Shown: positions 32,005 to 42,384 of the stretch, in pieces
How the letters are laid out: each line of letters begins with the position of its first letter
Numbering within the stretch: position 1 is the stretch's first letter
Assembly: GCF_900497805.2 (NCBI RefSeq)
Contig: NW_020954610.1
Coordinates: 17,082,535-17,146,534 of the forward strand
Reading direction: 5' to 3'
Length of the DNA: 64,000 nucleotides
Origin: Vombatus ursinus
Taxonomy: Eukaryota; Chordata; Mammalia; Diprotodontia; Vombatidae
Notes under the pieces: model-generated
Databases searched by the model: none
What the model was told of the DNA's origin: nothing
Seen by the model: the letters and a program-made list of their open reading frames with translations, nothing else
Position numbers and translations under genes: made by a program

Positions 32005-33300
32005 TGCATTATTTCCTTGCCTTTTCTGGAAAAAAACTTTAAACAGTAGATTCTACTTTCTTAAACACAATAAAATGAATATAATTTCATCTTTTTTGAT
32101 AGTTCAAGATCATCATTATTAATTTCTATAACTGTACTCTATTATGCTGTGGTGATACCTTCAGGACTACTGAAGTATTGAAAAGTTAGCCCTTATACTC
32201 AAAGGCTCCATATCACTCTGTGCTTTTCAACTTGGACTCATTCAAATCCCAGGAAAACCCACTGGGAGCATGGGAAAGAGTAAAAAATGTAAGAGTTGAG
32301 ACATTTCTGAGTGGGGCTAATGGGAGATCACTACTAAGAAAACAAGATGAGCTTCTTCATGTTTCCTCTCTCCCTCCACCTCATCCCTCTCTTTAGGGTC
32401 AAATCAAGGAAGATGCCCCAATTAGGAAACAGCAACTAGAGAACTAGAAGATTCTGGCTAATGAAGATATTCCCTCTGGTCCTGAATATCTTTTCCTGAC
32501 CTAGTAAAGAAAGCACTGGGAATCATGAGAGTCAATCAGCTTCACATATGACACTTATTAGTGATTTTCTCTCTATGATTATTATTTTTTTCTGAAAATC
32601 ATAAAATGAAAAAGAGGCAGAAGGGAGGGAAAAAATAATCCCACTCAGCACTTTTCTTGGTGGTATTTGTTGTCACAGACATGATTAGAAAATCTGATGA
32701 GATTATCATTGTTAATGTCCTAAGGATTTTCTTGCCCAGAGTTTCATGGAACTCTAGGAGGAAAAAGGAAAAAAGTGAAGAAGGAAAAAGAGGAAGAAGG
32801 GAAGGAAAACAAAAATTGGTTTTTTTATGGGGCTTCATTTGGTGAGACATCAAAGCATTTTTTCCTGAATAGCAACCTGGATTTCTGAAGGCTACAGGAA
32901 ATTAATGGAGGGTAAAAGTACCACTTGAGGGAAAATGAACAGATCATGAACTCTAATCTGTGTTGCCATGTGTTTGATCAGCTTAGGAAAATCTCACATT
33001 CTATCCATATAATGCTCAATATTCCCTGGCCTCAGTGTTTCAATCCTACAATTAGACCTTAATTTTCAAGCTGTCTGGAACTGATTCAAAATGATGTTGT
33101 ATGACCATTTCCATTTTCTCTGTGAAACCAGGATTCTGAATTACTGTGCCCATCTTATTACTAACTAGAAGAAGCAAAATCTGCAAGTGCTCCAAAATCT
33201 TTCTGGCTGAACTTTCTGAATTCTATACCATTGATGAACTTGTAGAATGGCATGATGGAGGTGAGCTAGAATAACAATAACATTATAATTTTAATAGCTA
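32005..33300. other. Unassigned, apparently unique sequence
   Basis: About 1.3 kb with no recognised repeat except a purine-rich run at 32762-32812. The frames 32599-32853 (-) and 32657-32845 (+) overlap on opposite strands and show no domain. Confidence 0.45.
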
Positions 33301-33344
33301 ATGTTGATAAATGGCTTCCTAGTTACAACATGCTTAAATATCCT

Positions 33345-33558
33345 ATTGAAAAGATAGTGTTGTACGGTGGGCAGTTTTCCCATTTTGATGTAAAAGGACC
33401 GCAATTTAAATCCCAGCTAAGTGTGACCTTTGCCATTTCACTAAACCAACCACTTAGTTGGTTTAACCACCTTAGTTTCCTCATCTGTAAAACAAGGGAG
33501 GTAGACCAGATGACTTCTGAGGTCTCTTCTAGCTCTAAATCTATGAATCTATGATCCT
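33345..33558 (+). repeat. MIR-family CORE-SINE, sense
   Basis: 'ggtttaaccaccttagtttc', 'ctcatctgtaaaacaaggga', 'gtagaccagatgacttctga' and the tail 'ctaaatctatgaatctatga'. Confidence 0.75.
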
Positions 33559-33564
33559 CCCAAT

Positions 33565-33985
33565 AGATCTGAGGTAAGTAGTACAAGTATCATCAAATAT
33601 AAAGAATAGATTTGCCAAGTCTAACATCAGAACCAAGAAAATAACATACCAAATGATGACAACAATGTAAATAGAAAGAACAACAACAAAATAACAGAAT
33701 ACTGTGGAAGTATAATCACCAAAATGGCTAAAAGAAGATTTAGGCAACCTTGTTTGCAAATATAGGGGCCTATGGGGGTGGAACACTGCATATAATGCCA
33801 GAGTTTTTTGGTATGTTGGTTAGTTTCGCTGAATTGTTTTTTTTTTCTTTTTTTATTCTTTGTTACAAGAGATTAATTATTATAAGGGACATACAGAGGA
33901 ATGTGGATGATATACAAACTAAATACATCAATATGTTTTCCAAAGGGAATAACTTGTGTAATTATAATGACAAATCTTGGTCCTG
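33565..33985 (+). repeat. L1 3' end, sense
   Basis: 'caccaaaatggctaaaagaa', 'gtttgcaaatataggggcct' and 'gttggttagtttcgctgaat' resemble a marsupial L1 3' region also seen at 31.85 kb. Confidence 0.6.
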
Positions 33986-34029
33986 AGGAAGAAATGAGAT
34001 ACTGTACCTCCCTCCTTTTTCTTTATTTT

Positions 34030-34600
34030 ATTTATTACATGACCATCACCTTAGTTCATACCCTCCTCATCTCTCTCCCAGACTGTTGTAATGGCCTCTG
34101 AATTGTTCTCCCTAACTTGTCTCTGCCCTTTCCAGTCCATCTTCCACATAGCTGCCACAGTGATTTTCCTTAATTGCACATTACTCTCCTACTCAAGAAA
34201 TTCTAGCAGCTCCCATTGCCTCTAACTCCTTTATTTGGCTTTTAAAGCTCTTCATAGCCTCTCCCCAAATTATCTTTGTAGCCTCATCTTCTTTTACTCC
34301 CCTTCCCACATTCTTTGGTCCAACCAAACCAACCTTCTCTCTGTTCTTCATACATGCCACTCCATTTCCCATCTTCATGCCTTTCCATTGTCTATCCTAA
34401 CTGCCTGCCCCATGCCAGTAATGCACTCTCTCCTCACCTCAACTTCACAAAATCTCTGTTTTCCTTCAAGATGCAACTCAAGCACCACTTTCTACATGAA
34501 GCCTTTGATTCCCTGCGGATGATGGCAGATCTCAGTGTGGTATATAACCTCTTTGTATTTATTCATTCTGTATCTACAAAATGTCCGATGTGCCCCCTGG
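34030..34600 (+). repeat. LINE-2 3' coding region, sense
   Basis: 'cagtccatcttccacatagc', 'ctgccacagtgattttcctt', 'cttttaaagctcttcatagc', 'tcaagatgcaactcaagcac' and 'cactttctacatgaagcctt'. The 150-codon frame at 34315-34767 runs through this L2 and a TA/CA tract. Confidence 0.85.
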
Positions 34601-34604
34601 TATT

Positions 34605-34708
34605 TGAGCCTCCCAACAAACCTGAAAATGGGTACCATCATTATCCTCCTTTTACAGATGAGGAAACTAAAACAGAAGGAAGTTACTTGCCTAGAGTTGT
34701 CATTAAAC
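34605..34708 (-). repeat. MIR-family CORE-SINE fragment
   Basis: 'gagcctcccaacaaacctga', 'ttttacagatgaggaaacta', 'agttacttgcctagagttgt'. Confidence 0.75.
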
Positions 34709-34709
34709 A

Positions 34710-34775
34710 TGTGTGTGTGTATATACATACACATACACACACACATATATACATATATTATATATAATAATTGTA
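34710..34775. repeat. (TG)n/(CA)n/(TA)n low-complexity tract
   Basis: GTGTGTGT, CATACACACACACA and TATATA in series. Confidence 0.9.
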
Positions 34776-34791
34776 TAATCTTCATCTAGGA

Positions 34792-35005
34792 TAAGAGTTC
34801 TCGACCATTTTTGTTTCATGCACCTTTTTGGAAATCTAGTGAAGCCAATAGACCTCTTTGCAGAACAATAGTTTAAAAAAACTTTACAATTGAAGGAAAT
34901 TCTAAATTTTGAAGTTAGTGAAAATAAAGATGTGGTTTTTTTCCCCCCATCCAAGTTAACAGATTCTCTGATCCATGGACTATGGATCAAGGTTAAGGAC
35001 CTCTG
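34792..35005. mobile_element. hAT-type MITE (214 bp) with 8-bp target duplication
   Basis: Terminal inverted repeats: the start 'taagagttctcgacc' pairs with the complement of the end 'ggttaaggacctctg'. The flanks ATCTAGGA (34784-34791) and ATCTAGAA (35006-35013) form an 8-bp duplication with one mismatch, as hAT elements make. No transposase sequence is present. Another copy of this family starts at 59006. Confidence 0.82.
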
Positions 35006-35009
35006 ATCT

Positions 35010-35192
35010 AGAAGGACCATGGAGGCCATCTAATCTAACTCCCTCATTTTATAGATGAGGAATAAGAGACCCAAGGGGGCTATGTGATTCACTTAAAGTC
35101 ACACAGACAGTGAACATCAAAGGTGGAATTTAAACCCAGGCCCTCTGACTCTAGAGCCAATGCTAATTTGTATGTACCATACTGCTTTCTCT
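35010..35192 (-). repeat. MIR3/MON1-like CORE-SINE
   Basis: 'catggaggccatctaatcta', 'ttatagatgaggaataagag', 'cttaaagtcacacagacagt' and 'ctctgactctagagccaatg'. Confidence 0.8.
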
Positions 35193-35278
35193 AAATGCTT
35201 AATAAATGCATTTTTGATTGATTTTTAGATATGTTTGTTTCCTCTGAAAGAATAGAACCTCTTGAGAGAAGAATTGTT

Positions 35279-35285
35279 TCTTTTC

Positions 35286-35338
<53 letters not shown>

Positions 35339-35354
35339 TTTCTTTCTTTCTTTG
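35279..35354. repeat. (TTTC)n microsatellite
   Basis: About 17 TTTC units with one interruption. Confidence 0.95.
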
Positions 35355-35392
35355 TATCCCTAGAGGCTACAACAGAGCTTAGAACTTAATAG

Positions 35393-35647
35393 TTGTTGTT
35401 ATTGTTGTTGAATCATTTTCAGTCATGTTCATGACCCCATTTGGGGTTTTCTTGGCAAAGATAATGCAGTGGTTTACCATTTTGTTGTCCATCTCATTTT
35501 ATAGATAAGGAACTGAGGCAAACAGGGTTAAGTGACTTGCCCAAGGTCATACAGCTAGTAAGTCTGAGACTGGATTTGAATTCATGAAGATGAGCTTTCT
35601 TGACTTCATGCCTGGCGTTCTATCCACTGTGCCACCTACCTGCCTTG
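35393..35647 (-). repeat. MAR1-like SINE with 11-bp target duplication
   Basis: A complete reverse-complement copy: 'ttgttgttattgttgttgaa', 'catttggggttttcttggca', 'gttaagtgacttgcccaagg' and 'ccactgtgccacctacctgc'. The duplication GAACTTAATAG occurs at 35382-35392 and 35648-35658. Inserted in an L2 tail. Confidence 0.93.
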
Positions 35648-35691
35648 GAACTTAATAGTAGTCACTTAATAAATGTTTGTTGATTGATAAT

Positions 35692-35838
35692 ATTCCCATT
35701 TTACAGTTGAGGGAATGGAGACTCAGAGAGCTAACTTTTTGATAGTCACACAGCTAAACAAACGTCAGGAATTAGGGTTTGAATTCATCTCTTGTTGGCT
35801 TTAAGACCAGCACCGTATTCACCATACCACAGGGTATC
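35692..35838 (-). repeat. MIR-family CORE-SINE fragment
   Basis: 'cccattttacagttgaggga', 'tgatagtcacacagctaaac' and 'ggctttaagaccagcaccgt'. Confidence 0.75.
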
Positions 35839-35842
35839 TTCT

Positions 35843-35995
35843 TCTTTTTTTTAACTTTTAGGCAATTAGGGTTAAGTGACTTGCTCAGGGTTACGCAGCT
35901 AGTAAGTGTCAAGTGTTTCATCTGAGCTTGGATTTGAACTCAGGTCCTCCTGACTTCAGGGCCGGTGCTCTATCCACTGCGCCACCTAGCGGCCC
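35843..35995 (-). repeat. Short tRNA SINE (WSINE-type) with 16-bp target duplication
   Basis: Starts with poly-T, then 'ggcaattagggttaagtgac', 'ttggatttgaactcaggtcc' and 'ccactgcgccacctagcggc'. CCACAGGGTATCTTCT flanks it perfectly at 35827-35842 and 35996-36011. The perfect duplication suggests a fairly recent insertion by L1-type machinery. Confidence 0.95.
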
Positions 35996-36011
35996 CCACA
36001 GGGTATCTTCT

Positions 36012-36285
36012 CATGAGCGCACTTTCTAATCTAAGAAAACAATCAGTGATGGCTAAATGAAATCTAGTAATGCAAGCAGTATTGCCAGCCTCTACGTGAC
36101 ATGGTTAATGCCCAATATCTCCTGCCAGGGAAGGTTTGCATTATAGTGGAATAATTCTGGCTGTGTGCTGTGAGTTCAAAAAAGATAGAGATCATCCCAA
36201 ATATTTTCCTCACCAGTTTGCAGGTATATGAAATTGTATCTTCAACACCCCATTCCTTTAACTTAAGATGTTGGACCCTGTTATG
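36012..36285. other. Unassigned sequence
   Basis: No feature recognised. Confidence 0.35.
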
Positions 36286-36289
36286 CTTT

Positions 36290-36446
36290 GCACACCTTAA
36301 AGTAATGGCCTTTTATTATCATCATTTTATAGTTGAGAAAAACAGGTGATTTGTCTAGGGTCATACAACTAGTCAGTGTCAGATCTAGGAATCAAACTCA
36401 GGTGTTCTGATTTCAAGTCCAATGCTCATTCTATTAAGCCACCTTG
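36290..36446 (-). repeat. MIR-family CORE-SINE
   Basis: 'caccttaaagtaatggcctt', 'tttatagttgagaaaaacag' and 'tgatttcaagtccaatgctc'. Confidence 0.75.
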
Positions 36447-36454
36447 ATTTTCTT

Positions 36455-36512
36455 TTCTTTTCCTTCCTTCCTTCCTTCCTTCCTTCCTTCCTTCCTTTCT
36501 TTCTTTCTTAGG
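36455..36512. repeat. (TTCC)n/(TTTC)n microsatellite
   Basis: About ten TTCC units followed by TTTC units. Confidence 0.92.
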
Positions 36513-36608
36513 AATATGGGTTAAGTGACTTGCCCAGAGTCACACAGCTAGTAAGTCTCTGAGGCCAAATTTAAATTCAGATCCTCTTTACTCTGGGCTG
36601 GTGCGCCA
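36512..36608 (-). repeat. Short tRNA SINE (WSINE-type)
   Basis: 'gggttaagtgacttgcccag', 'agtcacacagctagtaagtc', 'ctctgggctggtgcgcca'. The TTCC/TTTC tract probably grew from its poly-A end. Confidence 0.85.
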
Positions 36609-36609
36609 T

Positions 36610-37385
36610 GTTGTTTTTCATAAACAAACAGAGCTTCCAAAGCAGCAGTTTCTTATCACACCTGTAGGAGGCATGTTAGAAAAGGAGGAAATAAACTGCA
36701 TTTCATTCTCTCCATCTCTTAGATCTCTACCTCTCCACCATCCGCCTCCTAGAGTTGTACTAGATGGCTCATTGAGGAAGCTGAAGTAGTAAAGCTTGTG
36801 CAGTTTGACTGGTACCATTTTATGCAACCCACCGTGATCCAGTCTTCACCACTTCAAAATACCCAACAAAGTCCTTGTGCATTGTGGGACATGGCCCTCT
36901 GCCTTCTGCTACATGCTTTTCATGGACAGTCACAAGTTTGCTAACACAATGGAGCTTCCTTTCTCACTAGCAAGTCCTATGACCAGATAAATCTTACCAA
37001 GTCATGAAGAAATGGCAACTTCCTCGAACAGTATCCCTACCCCACCACAGGAGAGAATGGAGAACAAAGGGGCTAAAATTGACCTTTCCTTGGCTTCACT
37101 TGTCAGAATCAAGAGCACATCCTTCCTAGTCAATGTCACTTATGCAATGGAAGTTATTTATAGAAAACTTGACAGATAAACAATAATAACAAGGACATTG
37201 AGCTAGTTGACATCTCTTTTCAACTTTGAAACCCTTTGAAAGAACACATTTGTATTTGACTCAGATCAAGAGAAAAAAAGATAATACCTAAATTATGAGA
37301 GTCCATGAGATTCCCCCTGAACCCCTGCCACTTTGAGGCTTTGTACTAAAATTATTTAACTCAGATTCCTTTTTAAAGAAGGAAT
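36610..37385. other. Unassigned, apparently unique sequence
   Basis: No repeat recognised across about 770 bp. The frames 36601-36789 (+) and 36618-36827 (-) overlap antisense and are not credible genes. Confidence 0.45.
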
Positions 37386-37394
37386 GGGTACAAA

Positions 37395-37645
37395 TACAAT
37401 AACAACTTACATTTATATACTGCTTTAAGGTTTTACCAAAAGCAGTTTATACATATCTTCTTTGATCGTCACAACAAGTCTATGAGGTAGTTACTATTAC
37501 TATACCCATTTTACATATGAAGAAACTGAGACTGAGAGGTTAAAATGACTTGGCCAGGTAATTGTCCAAGGCAAAATACGCACTTCATTCTTTCTGACTC
37601 CAAGTCTAGTATTCAATCCATTATGATGAGTATGACATCTTGCTG
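37395..37645 (-). repeat. MIR-family CORE-SINE, nearly complete
   Basis: 'acaacttacatttatatact', 'gtcacaacaagtctatgagg', 'catatgaagaaactgagact' and 'gactccaagtctagtattca'. Confidence 0.82.
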
Positions 37646-37844
37646 CCCCTGTCACTGGTTCCTTACAAATTCTTTGTGAAGATGGAGAATGGACTGATCT
37701 GTTACCTCTGAGATGCCTCTCTGTGTACCCCTTCCATCTTCTCCCTCATCTTCAGTGTGAGGAGGAGGAGCCCTGGTTGAAGGAAATTCCATGGAAAGAC
37801 TTTGGACATAATAGTTGCCTTCAACGTTTGAATAGCAGTCATGC

Positions 37845-37970
37845 AGTAGAAAGACTAGACTTGTTATGTGTTATTACCAAGGAAAATTTAGCGGGTCACA
37901 GAGATACAGATTTCATTTTGACACTGCTGAACTAGATAACCATTAAGATTGTTTCTAATTATGAGATTCT
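37845..37970 (+). repeat. MIR-family CORE-SINE, diverged
   Basis: Weak sense MIR: 'catgcagtagaaagactaga' and 'tttctaattatgagattctg'. Confidence 0.45.
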
Positions 37971-38345
37971 GTGTGTTTCTGTATGTTAGGTTGGAAAGAA
38001 AGGGACAGATACTTGAGATGCTCACTTGGTCCCAGGTTTACAAATTTTGTAGAATGGGAAGAAGGAAATAAATATAAAGCAAATGATCAAGATCATATCA
38101 ATTTGGAAATTGAGGGGATACCTCAATGGGGAATGACTGAAGGAGTTGTGTTATGTGATTGTGATGGAATACTATTATGATATAACAAATGATGAGCAGG
38201 ATGCTCTCAGAAAAACCTGGAAAGACTTACATGAACTGGTGCAAAGTGAAATGAGTAGAACCAGGAAAACATTGTACATAGTAACAGCAATATTGAAAGA
38301 TGATCAACCGTGAAAGACTTAGTTTTTCTCAGCAATATAATGATG

Positions 38346-38510
38346 AGGGCCATCTCCAGTTGTCCTGAAAGCAGATGGCTCTGGAGGAGAAAGTGAGGCT
38401 CGTGACTTTGCACAGCCTTCCTTCACTTAAATCCAATTCACTTGTATGTCATGGAATCACCTCTCTGATGTCATGGTCCTCTTGGAGAACAAAAGACAAA
38501 CAACAACCTC
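38346..38510 (+). repeat. RTE-leader-related repeat, short copy
   Basis: 'gggccatctccagttgtcct', 'ctctggaggagaaagtgagg', 'cttcacttaaatccaattca', then 'ggagaacaaaagacaaacaa'. It starts exactly where the L1 is broken. Confidence 0.8.
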
Positions 38511-38575
38511 TGTGAGTAGTAGTCGGAAGTGCCCCACTGAGGACCCAACTGGAACTGGCCATTTGGGCAGCACAG

Positions 38576-38577
<2 letters not shown>

Positions 38578-38622
<45 letters not shown>

Positions 38623-38633
38623 NNNNNNNNNNT

Positions 38634-38677
<44 letters not shown>

Positions 38678-38770
38678 TCCTCTCTGTCTCTCTGTCTCTG
38701 TCTGTCTGTCTGTCTCTATATGTCTCTCTCTCCCTCTCCCTCTCTTTCTCTCCTTTCTGTTTCTTTCCCT
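38578..38770. repeat. (TTCT)n then (TGTC)n/(CTCT)n microsatellite
   Basis: At least 24 TTCT units around the gap, so the true copy number is unknown. CTGT and CTCT units follow. Confidence 0.95.
38623..38632. other. 10-N assembly gap in microsatellite
   Basis: Ten Ns within the TTCT array. The true length is not resolved. Confidence 0.98.
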
Positions 38771-38869
38771 TCTCTTTCCTCTGTCCACATAGGGTATCAT
38801 ACCCTTGCCTGAGGCTGCTCTGCCCAAAGGAATGCAAATTTTGATTGCTGAAACCTCACAAGTTGTCTA

Positions 38870-39389
38870 TTTTTGTGGCCTAGATTTCTTTCTTAAGGAC
38901 CATACCTTAAACCCAAATCACTCTGGCTCTCATTGATTGGCCAATAATAGGTCCCAGGTCAGGTCCCATTGGTCATTGTTTGGACCCTTATTGACTCAGA
39001 GTGAATGTAAACAGCAATTGTTTTTGTTTTGACCAGAACCCCTGAGGGTCTTACCCTCCCATATTTATTTTTTTCTTTTTTAGACTAGGTAAAAGAGGCC
39101 ATTCTCTGCCTCATTTCTTATCTAGCCTTAATCACCGAATAGGCACTGCCTCAGTCACCTGAGACCTGGAAAAGACCTTAGCTTTAAAAGTCTCCCACTG
39201 CATCCAGGGCCATCTCCAGTCATTCTGATTTATATCTTGCCACTGGACCCAGATGGCTCTGGAAAAGAAAGTGAGGCTGGTGACTTTGCACAGCCTTCCC
39301 TCACTTAAATCCAATTCATTTGCATGTTATGGCATCAACCTCCCTGATGTCATGGTCCTCTTTGGAAACAAAGGACAAACAACAACAAT
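38870..39389 (+). repeat. RTE-leader-related interspersed repeat, long copy
   Basis: Parallels the minus strand of 10745-11275 block by block: 'ctctggctctcattgattgg', 'agagtgaatgtaaacagcaa', 'cagaacccctgagggtctta', 'gaggccattctctgcctcat', 'gagggctgccttaatc-type' core, 'gggccatctccagtcattct', 'ctcacttaaatccaattcat' and 'caaaggacaaacaacaacaa'. The family name is unknown to me. Confidence 0.8.
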
Positions 39390-39717
39390 GATCGGAGACA
39401 ACTCTGAAGGACTTATGATGAAAAAGTGATGGAATCTGAATACAGATTGAAGCTTACTTTGTTTACTTTCTTTATTTTTCTTGTTTTTTTGGGGGGGGGA
39501 GGTCTATGTTTTCTTTTGCAACATGACTAATATGGAAATATGTTTTGCATGACTCCACCTGTATAACCTGTATCAAATTGTTTGCCTACTTAATGAGGAA
39601 AGGGGGTGGGGTGGGAAGAGAATTTGGAACTCAAAAATTTTTTAAATAAATGTTAAAAATTGTTTTTTACATGTAATTGGGGGAAAACAAAATACTAATT
39701 TTTTTTTTTTTTAAAAA

Positions 39718-40600
39718 AAGATTGTCTCAATTCTCTATTTGGTTTTGTCAATAGAGACCCGGACTAGACAAATTTCTGATCTCACTAGGTAGGTATCAAA
39801 GTCAGGTAAGGATTAAGTCAGGAATTAATTCAGGAACCTTGAGCAATTTGGGAAATTTTAAACTAACTTTCCAGTCTCTAAGGTTATTTTTGTCATTGTT
39901 TTCATTGTCATTTTAAAGACATCTGAGTATAAGTTCACTCATAGCTGAGTCTTCTGGTTTCTGCTTTCCCTGCCAGGATTAGGCAAGATTAGGTCAGTAA
40001 TTACAGCCGTTTTTAGGAAACCAAATTGATATCTTAAAGGCCCCTCATTTTAAAAATATATTTAATTGATTTCTTTCATTTCCACATGATGAAAATTTCT
40101 GGAAAAAGACTACCCGCTCCCCAAACTGAACCCTCCTCATGAGAAAAACAATCAATTAAGCAAAACATCTGATACAGTTACCAAATCTGGCATTGTATAT
40201 ACATTTAAGTTCTAGTAATTCTTGCCTCGTTGCTTCGTGGAGGGAGGTTTGTTTCATTAATTGTTTTTCAAGACTATAACTGGTTTCTCAGTTACTTAGA
40301 GTCTGGCTTGCTTTTATTTTTACTCTATCTAGACATGAAGAAATTTTATTTACATTATAGTAATCGTGCATATTGTTCTTTTGGCTCTTCATATTTCTAT
40401 AAATCTTGTGCCAGACTCTCATGAAACAAAAAACCTAGGTATATTTGGGGGGATTTTTCTCACTTCATATTGAGACTAGCTCTCTGCTTTTAAGACCACA
40501 ATTTGCACTACTCTAGAAAGAAGGTCTCCCAAACAAAACAAAAATTCTTGAATGAGTAACCATTATTAGTCCCAAAGAAAGTCTACCATAAATCTCCTTT
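39718..40600. other. Mostly unassigned sequence with a small L1-like piece
   Basis: At 40090-40210, 'caattaagcaaaacatctga' and 'caaatctggcattgtatata' resemble the antisense of the L1 3' region at 33.8 kb. Nothing else recognised. Confidence 0.4.
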
Positions 40601-40611
40601 GGCCACTGTCC

Positions 40612-40765
40612 TATTCATTTATTCATTAGAAACAAATATATTAAGTGTCTGTTACATGCTAAGCACTGTGCTAGGCATTAGAGAAACAAAGACAAAAATA
40701 AAATATCCCCTGCCTTCAAGGAGCTTATATTCTACTGGGCAGAAACAATATGTACATGGAAAAGT
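40612..40765 (-). repeat. LINE-2/L3-type end, antisense
   Basis: 'attaagtgtctgttacatgc', 'taagcactgtgctaggcatt', 'cttcaaggagcttatattct'. Same end type as at 16.8 kb. Confidence 0.65.
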
Positions 40766-40769
40766 AAAT

Positions 40770-40812
40770 ACAATATATATGTATATACATATACTCACAC
40801 ACACATACAAAG
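40770..40812. repeat. (TA)n/(CA)n low-complexity tract
   Basis: ATATATATGTATATACATATACTCACACACACA. Confidence 0.85.
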
Positions 40813-40813
40813 T

Positions 40814-40872
40814 AGGACAGCTCAGGGGCACAGTGAATAGAGTGCCAGGCTTGGAGTCAAGAAGATTCCTTT
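40814..40872 (+). repeat. SINE head fragment
   Basis: 'ggacagctcaggggcacagt' and 'caggcttggagtcaagaaga' are the tRNA-like head of a MAR1- or WSINE-type SINE. The body is missing. Confidence 0.7.
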
Positions 40873-40874
40873 TT

Positions 40875-41525
40875 GTGTGTTCTCCTTGAGGGAAAGGGGC
40901 AATTACTTTTGTATTATAAAGGATTTCATATATTTCTGAGAAGCATTATTTAGGTACAAATGGTCACCATTGTATATTTTTTTTAAAAGATGCATTTTAA
41001 TATTCATAGTTTATATGTAATTTGTGACCAGAAGTTGATATCTAGTAGTGTTGTATCATGAGTATCTTTAAAATTATATCACTATATATGATACCTTGTT
41101 TTGCACAGTTCAACAGTAACAAAATTAAAGAATGTCTATTAGCATGGCAGTAGATTTAAATATTGTATTTACCTGCAGCCTGATACATATTGACAACCAT
41201 ATCATGTTGCCATAGGTTACTGCTTGTCTAAAAATTGTGAATTTGTAAAAGGACCATAAAATTACTAGGAAGTTGAGATTGACTTTAAGTTTTAAATTTT
41301 TCAACAATTTTCTTATGTCAGAGAAACCATTGTTTAAAGTCTGAACCCCCTCACATCTTGTGGCTACCATCAATAACACTGAAGAAGTCCTGACTTTATG
41401 GCTGCTCTGGAACATTCTGTGCCTTCTACTCACTGGAGAAATAAACAGAGGTTCTGAGGAGGAGGAATTTGTGGTCATGGTCTGTGAAAGGATGATTAAA
41501 AGTCTTGTGTGTTAAAAAGTTTAGA
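40875..41525. other. Unassigned sequence
   Basis: AT-rich. The 117-codon minus frame at 41125-41478 shows no recognised domain. Confidence 0.4.
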
Positions 41526-41529
41526 AAAA

Positions 41530-41712
41530 AAACTTACTAGCTTTGTGACCCTGGGCAAGTCACTTAACCCTGTTTGCCTTAGTTTCCTCATCTGTAAAAT
41601 GAGCTGGAGAAGGAAATGGCAAACCACTCCAGTACCTTTACCAAGGAAATCTCCAAATGGGGTCAGGTAGTGTTAGACATAATTGAAATAATTGAACAAC
41701 AACAACAAGGAA
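41530..41712 (+). repeat. MAR1-like SINE, 5' truncated
   Basis: 'cttactagctttgtgaccct', 'gggcaagtcacttaaccctg', 'ggcaaaccactccagtacct' and the tail 'aattgaacaacaacaacaag'. The head is missing. Confidence 0.9.
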
Positions 41713-41714
41713 TA

Positions 41715-42380
41715 TACAATGTAAATATTATTTGCAAAGGAGTGGGAGAAGGCAATTAGCAACGGGGGAAGATCAGGATTGGCCTATGTAGATTGTTCTG
41801 CCAGGGATCCCCACAAGTCCTATATTGGCCCAAAAGGAAGTGAATGACGTTCTCTTCCTCTCTCCAATATGCAGCTCAGCTGCACCACAACCTCATCTAT
41901 ATAGTCTCTCAGGTAAGTTGAGGAAGAATTTCTAGGAGTCTCCATCCAGTGCAAGATGAAGTCAAAACTTTCAGAGCTCTCATCCTCTCACTAGTGACAA
42001 TATGTCCTTCCCTCTGGTTCTTTCCTTTCCATTTCAGTCCTCTATTCTCAACCAGTTATAAGTTCTAGTCCTCTGTCTTTCATAGTTCCTCCAGCAAGAA
42101 TGTTCTCATGTGCCTGTCATTCTTATAAGACTTATGACATAAGTCGACAGAGGGAATAAGGGAAGGAAATGAAGACCTTGACTAGGCTACAGTTAGATAC
42201 CTTAATCCAGTAATATTAAATTCAGATAGAAACAGGATCCCTATTGATGGAAATTAATTTAGAAAACTACAAATTAACATTATCTATGTTGTGTTTTATT
42301 TTTATTTATTTTGCTAAACACTTCCCAATTACATTTTAATCTGGTTCCACAACCCTTGGGAGTTTTGCTGGCCCTCTTAC
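41715..42380. other. Unassigned sequence
   Basis: No family recognised. Possible decayed L2 in 41930-42100. Confidence 0.35.
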
Positions 42381-42384
42381 TACT

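Larger units (their letters stand above)
35195..35690 (+). repeat. LINE-2 3' tail, split by a microsatellite and a SINE
   Basis: The pieces 35225-35278, 35354-35392 and 35648-35690 form one L2 end: 'gaacctcttgagagaagaat', then 'atccctagaggctacaacag', then 'cttaataaatgtttgttgat'. Confidence 0.75.
38512..38870. other. Spacer with a large microsatellite
   Basis: Unassigned sequence, a TTCT array (38578-38680) with a 10-N gap, then TGTC/CTCT pyrimidine repeats to about 38770, and more unassigned DNA. The long frames on both strands (38446-38844, 38457-38837) only translate this tract. Confidence 0.6.
38060..39715 (+). mobile_element. L1 3' end split by a 1.04-kb insertion
   Basis: The left half (38060-38345) has 'caatggggaatgactgaagg', 'gaatactattatgatataac' and 'gtgcaaagtgaaatgagtag'. 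The right half (39390-39715) resumes with 'ggagacaactctgaaggact' and has the L1 3' UTR blocks 'caacatgactaatatggaaa' and 'gaatttggaactcaaaaatt', ending in an A-rich tail. The join is at AATGAT on both sides. Confidence 0.85.

Noticed and set aside
34315-34767. 150-codon plus frame
   Set aside because: It runs through L2, a MIR piece and a TG/CA tract. No coherent protein.
38446-38844. Long frames on both strands at 38.4-38.8 kb
   Set aside because: They translate a TTCT/TGTC microsatellite and cross an N gap.
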